Below are positions 37,898 through 48,049 of a stretch of DNA of 64,000 nt, piece after piece (positions within the stretch are counted from its first letter, which is position 1; each line of letters begins with the position of its first letter). A model generated the notes under the pieces. The model was given only the letters and a program-made list of their open reading frames with translations. It was not told the DNA's origin and did not search any database. The stretch is from Sphingomonas sp. H160509 (GTDB lineage: Bacteria; Pseudomonadota; Alphaproteobacteria; Sphingomonadales; Sphingomonadaceae), in the NCBI RefSeq assembly GCF_024124765.2, contig NZ_JAMXSR020000002.1, forward strand, positions 3,678,001 to 3,742,000. Reading direction: 5' to 3'. Position numbers and translations under genes: made by a program.

Positions 37898-37910
37898 TGT
37901 GGTCGTCCGG

Positions 37911-38038
37911 AGGTTACCGACCCAGGAACGTCAGCAGGTCGTTGGTGAAGCGATCGCTCTCGGTGATCGTCAGGAGGTTACCGACCAAGGAACGTCAGCA
38001 GGTCGTTGGTGAAGCGATCGCTTTCGGTGATCGTCAGG
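37911..38038. repeat. 64-bp tandem duplication at the 3' end of the hydrolase gene
   Basis: Positions 37911-37974 and 37975-38038 are the same 64-base sequence (starting AGGTTACCGACC) with two differences. The right copy encodes the last residues of the alpha/beta hydrolase; the left is a spare copy just past its stop. Confidence 0.9.
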
Positions 38039-38803
38039 CCGTGCGGGGCGCCGTCATATTCGACCAGCTGCGAGTCCGCGATGCCCTTGGCGGCGGCGCG
38101 GCCGGTGGCGTCGATCGGGACCGTTTTGTCGCTCGTCCCGTGGACGACCAGCGTCGGTACCCGGAAGGCTGCAAGATCCTGACGAAAGTCGGTGTGGCCG
38201 AATGCCTTGGCGCACTCCAGCGTTGGGTGAAGGCCCGCCTGCATCGCGAGGCTCCACACCCAGTCGACGACCTCGTCGCTGACCGGCGAGGTAATGAACC
38301 CGACGCCGAGGAATTGCTGGAGGAAGGTCTTGAAGAACGCCGGGCGGTCGTCTTCGATACCGGCGCCGATGCTGGCGAGCGTCTCTTCGGGAACGCCGTC
38401 GGGATTGTCGTCGGTCTTGAGCATGTACGGCACCACCGACGAGATCAGACCGGCGGCGACCACGCCCTTGCCCTCATAGCGGCTCATGTAGCGCGCGATT
38501 TCGCCGCCGCCCATCGAGAAGCCGACGATCGTCGCGTCGGTGTTCGCGCCGGTGGCTTCCATCACGTCGGCGAGATCGTCGGTGAGCGTGTCGTAATTGT
38601 AGCCGGTCCAGGGCTGGCCCGAGCGACCGAAGCCGCGGCGGTCATAGGCGATCGCGCGGAAGCCGGCGTTGGCGAGCGCCATCGCCTGGGCGTCCCAGCT
38701 GTCGGCGTTGAGCGGCCAGCCATGCGTCAGGATCACCGGGCGTCCCGTGCCCCAGTCCTTGACGTAAATATCTGTACCGTCACGGGTTTTTACGTAGGGG
38801 CAT
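37978..38803 (-). CDS. Alpha/beta hydrolase (non-heme chloroperoxidase-like), N-terminal frameshift
   Basis: Cytoplasmic alpha/beta hydrolase of about 274 residues. Landmarks are the oxyanion region ILTHGWPLNADSWDAQ, DRRGFGRSGQPWTGYNYDTL, the nucleophile elbow VGFSMGGGEIARY, and the acid and histidine in VHGTSDKTVP and GAPHGLTITE. This is the non-heme chloroperoxidase/esterase group. The true N-terminus is MPYVKTRDGTDIYVKDWGTG, from ATG at 38803. It needs one G removed from the G4 run at 38797-38800. Its last 64 bases are duplicated in tandem just downstream. The physiological substrate is unknown. Confidence 0.85.
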
Positions 38804-38924
38804 ACAAGTCTCCGGTCTGTCTTTGCAGATGCACGCTCAACGGCTCATCGCGCCCACCGTTCCGCACGCTGGCGTACCGAAGCTTCGACTGGCAGCATGG
38901 TCTCAGACGAATCGGAGAGACAGG

Positions 38925-40664
38925 ATGCGGATCGGACTTTTGACGACGGCGCTCGGCGCGGTCCTCGCCTTGAGCGCGTGCGGCCCTGCGCAGACGACCG
39001 CGAACACGCAGGCTCCTGCCGCGCCGACCACCGCTGCGACGGGCGACTGGGCGGGGTTCCGCGATGGCTTCATCGACGGCTGGTTCAAGATCGATCCGGC
39101 CAACGCGGTCTATCAAGGCAAGCACGAGTATGACGGCGGCTTGGGCGACTGGAGCGCGGCGGGGCTGAAGCGGCAGGCGGACTTCCTGCATGGCGCGATC
39201 GACAGGGCGGGGGCGTTCAAGGATCTGAAGCCCGCCGAGGCGTTCGAGCGCGACTATCTGGTGCAGGTCGCAAAGGGGAAGCTGTTCTGGCTGGAGGATG
39301 CCGACCAGCCGCACCATAATCCGGCGTGGTATGTAAGCGCGGGGCTCGATCCGAACACGTACATCGCGCGCAATTATGCCGATGCGCCGACCCGGATGAA
39401 GGCGCTGACCGCGTTCTTCCAGAAGATCCCGGCGGCGGCGGGGAACATCAAGGCGAACCTCAAGGCGCCGATGCCGCTGAGCTACGTCAATTACGGGACG
39501 GCGGCGTTCAACGGGTTTGCCGACTATTATGCGGGCGACGCGGTGAAGGCGTTTGCGGGCGTGAAGGATGCGGCGGCGCAGAAGCAGCTCACCGATGCGG
39601 CGCAGGCGGCGTCGAAGGCGATGCGCGATCTGGGGACGTGGACAGAGGGCCAGCGCGCGACCGCGACGCAGGATTTCGCGCTCGGGGCGGACAAGTTCGC
39701 GCGGATGGTGGCGATGACCGAGGGCGTCGATACGCCGCTCGACCAGCTCGAGGCGGCGGGTGTCGCCGACCTGAAACGCAACCAGGCGGCGCTGGCACAG
39801 GCGTGCGGAGTGTTTGCCAAGGGGCAGACGATCCTCGCGTGCATGGACAAGATGAACGCGAACAAGCCGGTCGGTGGGCCGGTCGCGGAGGCGCGGCGAC
39901 AGATTCCGACCTTGCGGAAGTTCGTCGTGGATCACGACCTGCTGACGATCCCGGGGACCGAGCAGGCGCTGGTCGAGGAATCGCCGCCGTATAACCGGCA
40001 GAACTCGGCGTATATCGATCCTCCGGGGCCGTTCGATAAGGGCGTGCCGTCGATCTACTATATCTCGCCGCCCGATCCGAGCTGGACCAAGGCGGTGCAG
40101 GACGCGTTCGTGCCGGGCAAGAACGACCTGCTGTTCACCTCGGTGCACGAGGTGATGCCGGGGCATTTCGTCCAGTTCCTGCACGCGAACCGCTCGCCGT
40201 CGCTCTTCGGGCGGTTGTTCGTCGGGTATGCGTTTGCCGAGGGGTGGGCGCATTACGCCGAGGAGATGATGTGGGAGGCCGGGCTCAACAACGGCGATCC
40301 TGAGACGCATGTCGGGCAGATCTCGAACGCGCTGCTGCGGGATTGCCGATATCTTTCGGCGATACGCATGCATGCGAAGGGGATGACGCAGGAGCAGTCG
40401 TTCCGGATGTTCGTCGACGAATGTTACCAGGACGAGGGGAACGCTAAGCAGCAGGCTGCTCGGGGGACGTATGATCCGGCGTATCTGAATTATACTATGG
40501 GTAAGTTGATGATCCGGAAGTTGCGGGGGGACTGGACTGCGACGCGGGGCGGGCGGAAGGCTTGGAAGGCGTTCCATGACCAATTCTTGAGCTATGGGGG
40601 GCCGCCGATTCCTTTGGTGCGTAAGGCGATGATGGGGGAGGATAGGGCGACGGCTGCTTTCTGA
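38925..40664 (+). CDS. DUF885 family metallopeptidase-like lipoprotein
   Basis: Exported protein of 579 residues. The signal peptide MRIGLLTTALGAVLALSAC ends in a lipobox (LSAC), so it should be lipidated. The DUF885 core follows, with a zinc-peptidase-like HEVMPGHFVQFLHAN motif (H-E-x3-G-H) and a downstream glutamate in FAEGWAHYAEEMMWE. The closing region is LNYTMGKLMIRKLR. These proteins are abundant in sphingomonads and are presumed peptidases of the periplasm. GGAGAG precedes the ATG at 38925. It is divergent from the hydrolase and intact. Confidence 0.88.
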   Translation: MRIGLLTTALGAVLALSACGPAQTTANTQAPAAPTTAATGDWAGFRDGFIDGWFKIDPANAVYQGKHEYDGGLGDWSAAGLKRQADFLHGAIDRAGAFKDLKPAEAFERDYLVQVAKGKLFWLEDADQPHHNPAWYVSAGLDPNTYIARNYADAPTRMKALTAFFQKIPAAAGNIKANLKAPMPLSYVNYGTAAFNGFADYYAGDAVKAFAGVKDAAAQKQLTDAAQAASKAMRDLGTWTEGQRATATQDFALGADKFARMVAMTEGVDTPLDQLEAAGVADLKRNQAALAQACGVFAKGQTILACMDKMNANKPVGGPVAEARRQIPTLRKFVVDHDLLTIPGTEQALVEESPPYNRQNSAYIDPPGPFDKGVPSIYYISPPDPSWTKAVQDAFVPGKNDLLFTSVHEVMPGHFVQFLHANRSPSLFGRLFVGYAFAEGWAHYAEEMMWEAGLNNGDPETHVGQISNALLRDCRYLSAIRMHAKGMTQEQSFRMFVDECYQDEGNAKQQAARGTYDPAYLNYTMGKLMIRKLRGDWTATRGGRKAWKAFHDQFLSYGGPPIPLVRKAMMGEDRATAAF

Positions 40665-40693
40665 TTTGGGAGGAGCGCGATCGCTTCCCCCGT

Positions 40694-40717
40694 CCACCCC
40701 GGCCTTCGCCGGGGTGG
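40694..40717. repeat. Single hairpin related to family R7
   Basis: CCACCCCGGCC-TTCG-CCGGGGTGG, a stable tetraloop hairpin just after the DUF885 gene. It is like one end of the R7 element at 12454. Confidence 0.75.
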
Positions 40718-40754
40718 TGCATCTGCGTGTTGGGGCGTCCCAAACCAAAGCTTG

Positions 40755-40806
40755 TGTCCCCGCGAAGGCGGGGACCCAGACTGGGCACCCGCCTTCGCGG
40801 GTGAAC
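40755..40806. repeat. Palindromic intergenic repeat, family R3
   Basis: GTCCCCGCGAAGGCGGGGAC against GGGCACCCGCCTTCGCGGGT with CCCAGACTGG at the centre. A diverged R3 copy. Confidence 0.8.
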
Positions 40807-40820
40807 ATTCTTCTTTTGCT

Positions 40821-40937
40821 CCTGCTCCCTCTCCCCCCTTCCGGGGAGAGGGCTGGGGTGAGGGGCTGTTCCGGGGGGATCGCTGCTTGGCTGCCCCTCA
40901 CCCGACCCTCTCCCCCGGAGGGGAGAGGGAGTAGAAG
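40821..40937. repeat. Palindromic intergenic repeat, family R2 variant
   Basis: Arms CTCCCTCTCCCCCCTTCCGG and CTCTCCCCCGGAGGGGAGAG with inner GGGGTGAGGGGC and GCCCCTCACCC. It ends exactly at the stop codon of the DHA2 transporter. With the two hairpins before it, it fills the gap after the DUF885 gene. Confidence 0.82.
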
Positions 40938-42331
40938 TCACCGCGTTTGTTGGGCTGGCTGCACGTCCTGGGTTTCTTCGGTTGGCGGGTTGCGGATCGA
41001 GGGGCGGAGGCGGCTTAGGCTGCATAGGCCTGCCACTAGCGCTAGACCGGCGGCCACGAGCGGCGGGGTCATGCCGGCGCCTACGCCCATGGCGAGGAGG
41101 GCGGCGACCAGGGTGGCACCTGTGGTCTGGCCTACCAAGCGCACCGTCGAGACTAGGCCGCCAGCTGAAGCGGCGCGTTCGCGGGGGCGCTGCCGATGAT
41201 CAACCGCGCGTTCGGGGCCATGAACATCCCGAACCCCGAGCCGCACAGGGCCATTCGCCATGCGATGTCGAAATACCCCGGATCCGCTGGCATGTACGCG
41301 ATCAGCAGCAGCGCGCAGATCGATACCCCCATGCCGATCCCGCCGAGCAGCCCGGCGGGATAGCGATCCGACAGCCACCCAGACAGTGGCGCGACGAACA
41401 TGTTGGCGAGCGGCCATGGCGCGATTGCCGCACCGACCTCCGCCGCGCTGAAACCGAAGGCGTGCGTCAGGCGGAACGGGGTCGAGAGCAGCAGCGTCAT
41501 CTGCGCGATGAACGCGGTGTAGGCACCGATCGCCGACAGCGCGAGCACCGGCCGCGCGAGCAGGTCGATCGGCAGGATCGGCTTGGTCTCGCCCTGTTCG
41601 CGCTTCACGAAGAACCAGCCGATCACTACGCCGGTCAGCACGATCGCGGCCGAGACGATCGGGCTGTCGCCGTGGACCGCGCTCTCCGCGCCGCCGATGA
41701 CGAGGCCGATCATCGCCGCGCACATCACTGCGCCGAGCACGTCGAAGGGTTCGTCGTGTTTGCTCGGTTCGGGTAGCGCGCGGCCGAGCAGCAGCGACGC
41801 GATCGCGAACGGTACGGCGCTGGCGAACACCCAGGGCCAGGGGGCGATGGCGAGGACGAGGCCGCCGATCGTCGGGGCGAGTGCCGCGGAACTGGAGACG
41901 ACGACCGAGTTGATGCCGAGCCCGCGGCCAAGTTGCTTGGTCGGGTAGATCGAGCGGATCAGCGCTGAGGAGACGCTGAGCGCGGCTGCGGCACCCAGGG
42001 CTTGCGCGGCGCGGACGACAAGCAGGAACGGCAGGCTCTTGGCGAAGAAGCAGAGCAACGTCGCGACGGTGAAGAGCAGCTGGCCGTATTGGTACATGCG
42101 TTTCAGGCCGATGCGGTCGCCGAGTCCGGAGAACGGGAGCAGCGCCATCGCCAGGATCAGCTGGTAGACGGTGACGACGGTCACCACCGCGCTGCTGCCG
42201 ACGTTCAGATCGCGCGCGATCGTCGGGAGCGCGACGGTGGCGATGCCGCCGTCGATGATCGTGAGCGCCGTGCCCGCCGAGATCGCGGCGATGGCGACGA
42301 AGCGGCGGGGCTTGGGCAGGCCGTCCTGCAT
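40938..42331 (-). CDS. DHA2-type MFS drug efflux transporter, frameshifted
   Basis: Inner-membrane proton-drug antiporter of about 464 residues with up to 14 helices (EmrB/QacA group). It starts MQDGLPKPRRFVAIAAISAG at 42331. The first helices contain IDGGIATVALPTIARDL and the A-motif GLGDRIGLKRMYQYG. The central part has LAPTIGGLVLAIAPWPWVF. Near the end one C is missing from the run seen as GGGGG at 41183-41187. Adding it restores IIGSAPRERAASAGGLVSTV and the last helix (GATLVAALLAMG), ending in a Gln/Thr-rich tail. The substrate is unknown. Confidence 0.87.
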
Positions 42332-42381
42332 TTTCTTGAACTCGCTTCGTTACCCCGGATCCTTCAACTTTCCTCAGGAGA

Positions 42382-42466
42382 GCCTTGTTCCGGGGACCAC
42401 CGTGCCGCACAATCGACAGGATTTGTTATGCGGATCGGTGGACCCCGGAACAAGCCCGGGGTGACG
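42382..42466. repeat. Palindromic intergenic repeat, family R6
   Basis: GCCTTGTTCCGGGGACCACC against GGTGGACCCCGGAACAAGCC with short inner pairs. It lies in the divergent gap between the transporter and the prolyl oligopeptidase, so both promoters must share the gap with it. Confidence 0.82.
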
Positions 42467-42480
42467 GTAGGGAGTTGTAT

Positions 42481-44596
42481 ATGCGTGGTATCTTGTTTGC
42501 GACGGCGGCGACACTGCTTGCGGGGACTGCAGCCATTGCCCAAGTCGCACCGATGACCAAAACGAACACCGCCGCCGACCCTTATATCTGGCTCGAGGAC
42601 AAGGATGGCGCGAAGCCGCTGGCCTGGGTCGAGGCTGAGAATGCGAAGACGTTGCCGCGGCTGCAGAACGATCCGCGCTACAAGACTTTCTATGCTGAGG
42701 CGCTGGCGATCGCGTCGGCGAAGGATCGTATCCCGATGCCGAACCAGATGTTCGGGCGGATCTATAATTTCTGGCGCGATGCCGAGCATCCGCATGGCCT
42801 TTGGCGCTGGACCAGCGCTGCCGATTACGCGAGCGCGACGCCGAAATGGACGACCGCGCTCGATCTCGATGCGCTGGGCAAGGCCGAGGGCAAGCAGTGG
42901 GTGTGGAAGGGGTCGACCTGTCTTCAGCCCGAGGAACGGCTGTGCCTCGTCGCGCTGTCGGAGGGCGGCGAGGATGCGGTGACGTACCGCGAGTTCGATC
43001 TGTCGACCGGCGCGTTCGTCGAGGGCGGCTACATGCTGCCGAAGTCGAAGCAGGATGCGAGCTGGGTCGACAAGGATACGCTGCTGGTCGCGCGCGACTG
43101 GGGGGGGCGGGGACGACGACGCAGTCGGGCTATGCGTTCGTGCTGAAGCAGGTGAAGCGCGGCCAGCCGCTGACCGCCGCGACCGAGGTGTATCGCGGCG
43201 CGGCGACCGACCAGGGGGCGACCGGGGCGGACGTGCTGACCGACGAGAAGGGCAACCGGCTGGTCGTGATCCAGCGCCGCAAGACGTTCTTCGGCGCGGA
43301 TAAGCTGGTGTGGACGCCGGCGGGGACGCGGCCTCTTGCCTTGCCCGACCGGACGTTTCCGGCGGGGATGATCGACGGGCAGGTGATCTTCTCGACCAGC
43401 GATCCGTGGGGCAAGATTCCCGAGGGGGCGGTTGCTTCGGCGCCGCTATCCGAGGTCGAGAAGGGGACGATCAACCCGACGATCGTGTTCGCACCGGGGC
43501 CGCGCCAGTCGGTCGACGGGATGGCGTTGACCAGGTCGAAGCTGTTGCTGGTGGTGTCGGACAATGTCCGTGGGCGCGCGTCGGTTTATACGCATGGGGC
43601 GGCGGGCTGGACCGCCAAGCCGATCGCGCTACCCGACAATGCTTCGATCGATGTCGCGAGCACGACCGATCGTAGCGACGATGCGTATCTGACGGTGACG
43701 GGGTTCCTGACTCCGACGTCGCTCTATTCGCTGGATGCGGCGACGGGTGCTGCGCCGAAGCCGGTCAAGACTCTGCCGCCGAAGTTCGATGCGTCGAACG
43801 ACGTGGTCGAGCAGTTCGAGGCGACGTCCACCGACGGGACGAAGGTGCCGTATTTCGTGGTGCACAAGAAGGGCATCGTGCGTGACGGGACTACGCCGAC
43901 GATCATGACGGCGTATGGCGGCTTTCAGGTGTCGATGACGCCGAGTTATTCGGGGAGCACCGGCAAGCTTTGGCTGGAGCGGGGCGGGTCGTATGTGCTC
44001 GCCAACATTCGTGCGGCGGCGGGGAGTTCGGGCCCAAGTGGCATGACGCTGGGCGGAAGACGAAGCGGCAGGTGATCTACGACGATTTTGCCGCGGTGGC
44101 GAAGGACCTGTTTGCGCGGAAGCTGACGAGTCCGGCCAAGCTCGGCATTTATGGCGGGTCGAATGGTGGTTTGTTGATGGGCGTCGAGTTCAACCAGCAT
44201 CCCGATTTGTGGAAGGCGGTGACGATCCAGGTGCCGTTGCTCGACATGATCCGATACGAGGGGATCGCGGCGGGCGCGTCGTGGGTCGACGAATATGGCT
44301 CGGTGAGCGTGCCGGAGGAGAAGGCGTTCCTTGAGAAGATCTCGCCGTATCAGAACATCAAGAAGGGCGTGGCGTATCCGGAGCCGTATATCTGGACGAC
44401 GACCAAGGATGACCGCGTCGGGCCGCAGCACGCGCGGAAGTTCGCGGCGCGGTTGAAGGAATATGGGCTGCCGTATCTGTATTATGAGGACACGGCGGGC
44501 GGTCATTCGGGCGATGCGGATATCGAGCAGGGCGCCCGGTTGCAGGCTTTGCAGATGACGTACTTCACGCAGAAACTGGTCGGGGTGGCGAAGTAG
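42481..44596 (+). CDS. Prolyl oligopeptidase (S9A), two frameshifts
   Basis: Exported serine peptidase of about 705 residues. The signal peptide is MRGILFATAATLLAGTAAIA. The beta-propeller opens with DPYIWLEDKDGAKPLAWVEA. The alpha/beta-hydrolase domain has the nucleophile in GIYGGSNGGLLMG, with acid and histidine regions TKDDRVGPQHA and AGGHSGDADIE. Frame breaks are at 43100-43107, a run of eight G (net +2 or -1; removing two gives ARDWGAGTTTQSG), and near 44011-44014 (one G missing; restored NIRGGGEFGPKWHDAG). It probably degrades proline-containing peptides in the periplasm. Confidence 0.9.
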
Positions 44597-44615
44597 GGGG
44601 GGCGGCCGAAGAACC

Positions 44616-44700
44616 CCGTCATCCTGGACTTGATTTAGGATCCAGAGCCACGAGGCATTCCGCACGTGGCTCTGGATCCTGACTTTCGTCAGGATGACGG
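44616..44700. repeat. Palindromic intergenic repeat, family R4
   Basis: CCGTCATCCTGGACTTGATT... against ...CTGACTTTCGTCAGGATGACGG, with inner GGATCCAGAGCCACG and CGTGGCTCTGGATCC. It lies between the converging peptidase and glycine-zipper genes. Confidence 0.87.
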
Positions 44701-44708
44701 GGCGCGCC

Positions 44709-45260
44709 TCAGCGGCAGCGGACCTGGCTGTTGCTCTGCTCGACTGCACGCCCGGCTAGGCCACCCGCCGCTGCACCGAGCAACGAGCCGACGATCCGCG
44801 AACGGCCGCCGTCGATGACGTTGCCGAGGATACCGCCGCCCGCCGCGCCGATGATCAGCCCGGTCGTGCCGTCGTTGCGCTTGCAGTAATATTTGCCGTC
44901 TTGGCCCGCATAGACGCGGTCGTTGGTCGACAGCGTGCGCTCTTGGTAGTTCGGGCCGGCGCGATAGTAGCGCGAGGGGTCGTAATTGCCTTCGTCGCGC
45001 TCGTCCGGATACGCTTCCTGATAGCCGCCGCTGCGATCCGGCGCGGTGCGATAGCCGCCCTGTGGCGCGTAGCCGCCGCGATTGCCGCGGACCGACTGGT
45101 AGCGATCGAATTCCTGGCGGAAGATCTGCAACTCGCTGTCGAGGCGCGATTGGGCGGCGGCGAAGCGCGCGTCGTCGGCCTGCGACTGCGCGAGCGCGGG
45201 GGTGGCGGCGGAGAGGCAGGTAGCGGCGATCAGTGCAGCCGTACCGAGAAAACGCTTCAT
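44709..45260 (-). CDS. Exported glycine-zipper protein
   Basis: Protein of 183 residues with a cleavable signal peptide (MKRFLGTAALIAATCLSAAT, then PALAQ). A helical part with LDSELQIFRQEFDRYQ and a Gly/Tyr-rich linker follow. The C-terminal glycine-zipper membrane domain has TTGLIIGAAGGGILGNVID and IVGSLLGAAAGGLAGRAVE. The central YAGQDGKYYCKRNDG stretch is typical of this outer-membrane-associated family (17 kDa surface-antigen fold). It is probably inserted in the outer membrane. Function unknown. The gene is intact and stands alone. Confidence 0.82.
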   Translation of the reverse strand: MKRFLGTAALIAATCLSAATPALAQSQADDARFAAAQSRLDSELQIFRQEFDRYQSVRGNRGGYAPQGGYRTAPDRSGGYQEAYPDERDEGNYDPSRYYRAGPNYQERTLSTNDRVYAGQDGKYYCKRNDGTTGLIIGAAGGGILGNVIDGGRSRIVGSLLGAAAGGLAGRAVEQSNSQVRCR

Positions 45261-45337
45261 GATCCGGGTCCTTCTAAAAGGTCACAACGAGAGTGGGCGG
45301 CAGCATCGCGCCACCGCCCACTCGATTTCAAGACGTA

Positions 45338-45634
45338 TCAGCGGCAGATCTGCACGCGGCGGTTGTGGCGCCATTCGGTGCGGCAGCGGCGATTGTTGTT
45401 CCAGTTGCGACGATCATGATCGCGGCCACGATAGCGGCGGTCGTCATGACGATCGCCGCGATGGTCGTTGTGGCGATAGTCACGGCGGTCGCCCCGATGG
45501 TCGCGGTGATCGCCACGATGATCGTTGTCGCGATACTGCTGGCTGTACCCGCGCTGTGCCTCTGCGGGAGCGGCGGCGCCGAGGCCGAGTGTCGCGAAGG
45601 CCAACCCGGCAGCGATGAGATGTGTAAACTTCAT
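45338..45634 (-). CDS. Small exported His/Arg/Asp-rich protein
   Basis: Protein of 98 residues. The signal peptide MKFTHLIAAGLAFATLGLGA ends at APAEA. The mature part is a run of short H-R-G-D, R-D-Y-R-H-N-D and R-Y-R-G-R-D-H-D units, then NNNRRCRTEWRHNRRVQICR with two cysteines. It is highly charged and probably unfolded, possibly binding metal or polyanions through its histidines. Similar low-complexity secreted proteins occur in sphingomonads without known function. The ATG at 45634 is chosen for the signal peptide. Confidence 0.65.
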   Translation of the reverse strand: MKFTHLIAAGLAFATLGLGAAAPAEAQRGYSQQYRDNDHRGDHRDHRGDRRDYRHNDHRGDRHDDRRYRGRDHDRRNWNNNRRCRTEWRHNRRVQICR

Positions 45635-45763
45635 GAGATGTCCTCTCGAACCCGACAATCGGGATGTGCCGTTGATACGGCTATCGAGAGACATCGTTCC
45701 TGAACGGGGTTGTCGGCTGGCGTACAGGTTGGGTGCGCCAGCCGGGGATCGGTTGGCCCTATG

Positions 45764-46057
45764 TTAGCCGGGTAGCCCCTCGATCACGAACACGCGGTAG
45801 TCGGCACCCTTGAGACGGTGCTGCAACGCGTCCTGATAGGCCGGGCTGTCATACCAGGCATGCGCCTCGGCCACGTCCGGGAATTCGAGGATCACGGCGC
45901 CCTCGACAGCCTGACCTTCTAGCGTTTCGACGGCACCGTAGAACGCCAATGGCTTCAGCGTGCGGCCTTCGCGGGCCAGGGGTGCCTTAGCCTGGTATTG
46001 CTTCATCTCTTCGGCATCGGTGACTTCGTTGCGCACGAATACGACATAGGCGGTCAT
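45764..46057 (-). CDS. DUF1330 domain protein
   Basis: Small soluble protein of 97 residues with a dimeric alpha/beta-barrel fold typical of DUF1330. It reads MTAYVVFVRNEVTDAEEMKQ, FYGAVETLEGQAVEGAVILE, FPDVAEAHAWYDSPAYQDAL and YRVFVIEGLPG. GAAGGAGA precedes the ATG. The family has no settled biochemical role. It stands alone next to the glycan locus. Confidence 0.88.
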   Translation of the reverse strand: MTAYVVFVRNEVTDAEEMKQYQAKAPLAREGRTLKPLAFYGAVETLEGQAVEGAVILEFPDVAEAHAWYDSPAYQDALQHRLKGADYRVFVIEGLPG

Positions 46058-46108
46058 CTAGATTCTCCTTCTGCGGCGGCAGGGTGGCAGCAAATATACC
46101 TATGCCCG

Positions 46109-48034
46109 TCAATATGCGCCTGGTTTCGGCCTGAACGCGCCGAGGCCCGCGATCGCCAGCCGTTGTGCGGGGATCGCGGTCTCGGCGAACGAGAATCGCA
46201 GGTAGCGCGCGGTGGTCGGTCGGGCGAACGCGATACGCTGCGCGGCGAGCGCGTAGGCGATGTTGGGGAGTTCGCCCTTGGCGATATCCTGCCAGGTCTT
46301 GCCGTCGGTGCTCGCCTCGACCCGGTAGCCTTTCGGCGGGGCCGTCTTTGCCATCACCGCGCGCGACGGGATCAGGACGAAGCCGGCGAGCGTCTCCGTC
46401 GCGGCGAGGTCAATCGTGACCGAGGCGGGCGTGCCGGGCGCAGGCGCGGGCAGGGTCCAGGCGGTTGCGCTGTCGTCGTCGAGCAGCGCCTTGGCACCCG
46501 GCGCGGTCGCGGTGACGATCGACCAGCGGCTGGTGACGACGGTGGTCGTATCGGTGTTGCGGACCGGAGCGACGGGGGCGGGCGCGACCTGATGGAACAG
46601 CGCGACTTCGCTGATCGCGGGGCAGGCGGTGCCTTCGAGGATCCGCAGGCGAAGGCGGCGGGGCGTGATCGGCTTTTCCAACCGGACGATGCGTTGCGGG
46701 CCAATGCCCGAATGCTCGGCGAGCTTGCGCCATTGTCCGTCGATCTCGGCGTCGATCGCAAACCGGGTCACGCGGATGCCGAGCGGGAGATATTCGCGGA
46801 TGCGGATAAGGTCGAACGATCGGCCCGGCGGGAGGTCGAGCGTCAGTGTTGGCGTGGTGATGGCGTCGGGCGTCGACCAATAGGTGTCGCGGTTGCCGTC
46901 GAGCACCGTGCTGGCCGCATAGGTCTTCCCGCGGACGTGGCTGGCGGATGCGACGGCGCCCTTGGCGAGATCGGTGGCGAAGGTCGCGGCCTGCGCCGTG
47001 CCGAACGACTTGAGCGTCTCGACGTCTATGTCGGCGAGGCGGCCGCGACGGTCGGGCGGCAGGTTAAGGTTGAGGTTGGTGCCGCGACCGACCGACTCGT
47101 CGTGCAGCTTGATCAGGCGGGCGGGCGTCTTGACCTTCGAATCCTCGTCGGCGTGATAGAACCAGCCGGGCCGGATCGAGACGTCGGTCTCGGCAGGCCA
47201 CCAGAGCGGCGCGCCGCGCACGCCCGAATTGCCCTCGGACTGGACATAGGGATGGTTCGGCATGGTCGGCCAGCACGGATCGCCGGCGACGCCGTCCTCG
47301 TTCCCGACCCAGCGCAGGTCCGCGCCGAGCGGGTCGAAGGTGCAGGCCATCGGCTGATGCTCATGGACCAGCGCGACGATCGACGGCCAGTTATAGTATT
47401 TCGGCGCGTCGATCTTCCGCGTGTCGCGCGCGCCGCCGTAATAGCCGTCGCCGCCGTTCGCGCCGTCGAACCAGAATTCGAACAGCGTGCCGTAGCGCGT
47501 GCAGAGTTCGACCACCTGCTTGCGGAAATATTCGACATAGGCCGGGCGGCCATATTCGGCGTGATTGCGATCCCAGGGCGAGAGATACAGGCCGAAATCG
47601 AGGCCGGCGCGACGGGTGGCGCGCTCCATTTCGCCGACGATGTCGCCCTTGCCGCCCTTGTAGGGACTGTTGCGGATGCAGTGTTCGGTGAGCATCGTCG
47701 GCCAGAGGCAGAAGCCGTCATGATGCTTGGCGGTCAGGATGATGCCGCGCATGCCGCCTGCCTTGGCTGCCGCGACGATCTGGTCGGGCGAGAAGTCGGT
47801 CGGGTTGAAGAGCTTTGGATCCTCGTCGCCATAGCCCCATTCGCGATCGGTGAAGGTGTTGATCGAGAAATGGACGAACGCGTATTGCTCGCGCGCGTGC
47901 CAGGCGAGTTGGCGCTTCGAGGGCGTCGCACCCCAGGGCTTCGGCGCGGTGTCGCGGCCGGCGCCGATCGCGGGCGTGGCGGTGGCGGCTAGACCCGAGG
48001 CGAGCAGCAGGCGGCGGGAAACTTCGGTCATCAT
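46109..48034 (-). CDS. GH29 alpha-L-fucosidase with C-terminal carbohydrate-binding domains
   Basis: Exported fucosidase of 641 residues, releasing alpha-linked fucose. The Tat-like signal is VSRRLLLASGLAATATPAIG. The GH29 barrel has YAFVHFSINTFTDREWGYGD, GIILTAKHHDGFCLWPT and DFGLYLSPWDRN, with the nucleophile aspartate in FEFWFDGANGGDG. Two beta-sandwich regions of the discoidin type follow (TLDLPPGRSFDLIRIREYLP, and GYRVEASTDGKTWQDIAKGE). It is the last gene of the six-gene minus-strand operon, 15 bases after the GH92 gene. In complex N-glycans it would remove core or antennary fucose. Confidence 0.9.
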   Translation of the reverse strand: MMTEVSRRLLLASGLAATATPAIGAGRDTAPKPWGATPSKRQLAWHAREQYAFVHFSINTFTDREWGYGDEDPKLFNPTDFSPDQIVAAAKAGGMRGIILTAKHHDGFCLWPTMLTEHCIRNSPYKGGKGDIVGEMERATRRAGLDFGLYLSPWDRNHAEYGRPAYVEYFRKQVVELCTRYGTLFEFWFDGANGGDGYYGGARDTRKIDAPKYYNWPSIVALVHEHQPMACTFDPLGADLRWVGNEDGVAGDPCWPTMPNHPYVQSEGNSGVRGAPLWWPAETDVSIRPGWFYHADEDSKVKTPARLIKLHDESVGRGTNLNLNLPPDRRGRLADIDVETLKSFGTAQAATFATDLAKGAVASASHVRGKTYAASTVLDGNRDTYWSTPDAITTPTLTLDLPPGRSFDLIRIREYLPLGIRVTRFAIDAEIDGQWRKLAEHSGIGPQRIVRLEKPITPRRLRLRILEGTACPAISEVALFHQVAPAPVAPVRNTDTTTVVTSRWSIVTATAPGAKALLDDDSATAWTLPAPAPGTPASVTIDLAATETLAGFVLIPSRAVMAKTAPPKGYRVEASTDGKTWQDIAKGELPNIAYALAAQRIAFARPTTARYLRFSFAETAIPAQRLAIAGLGAFRPKPGAY

Positions 48035-48049
48035 CGTCTCCGGGAGGTA

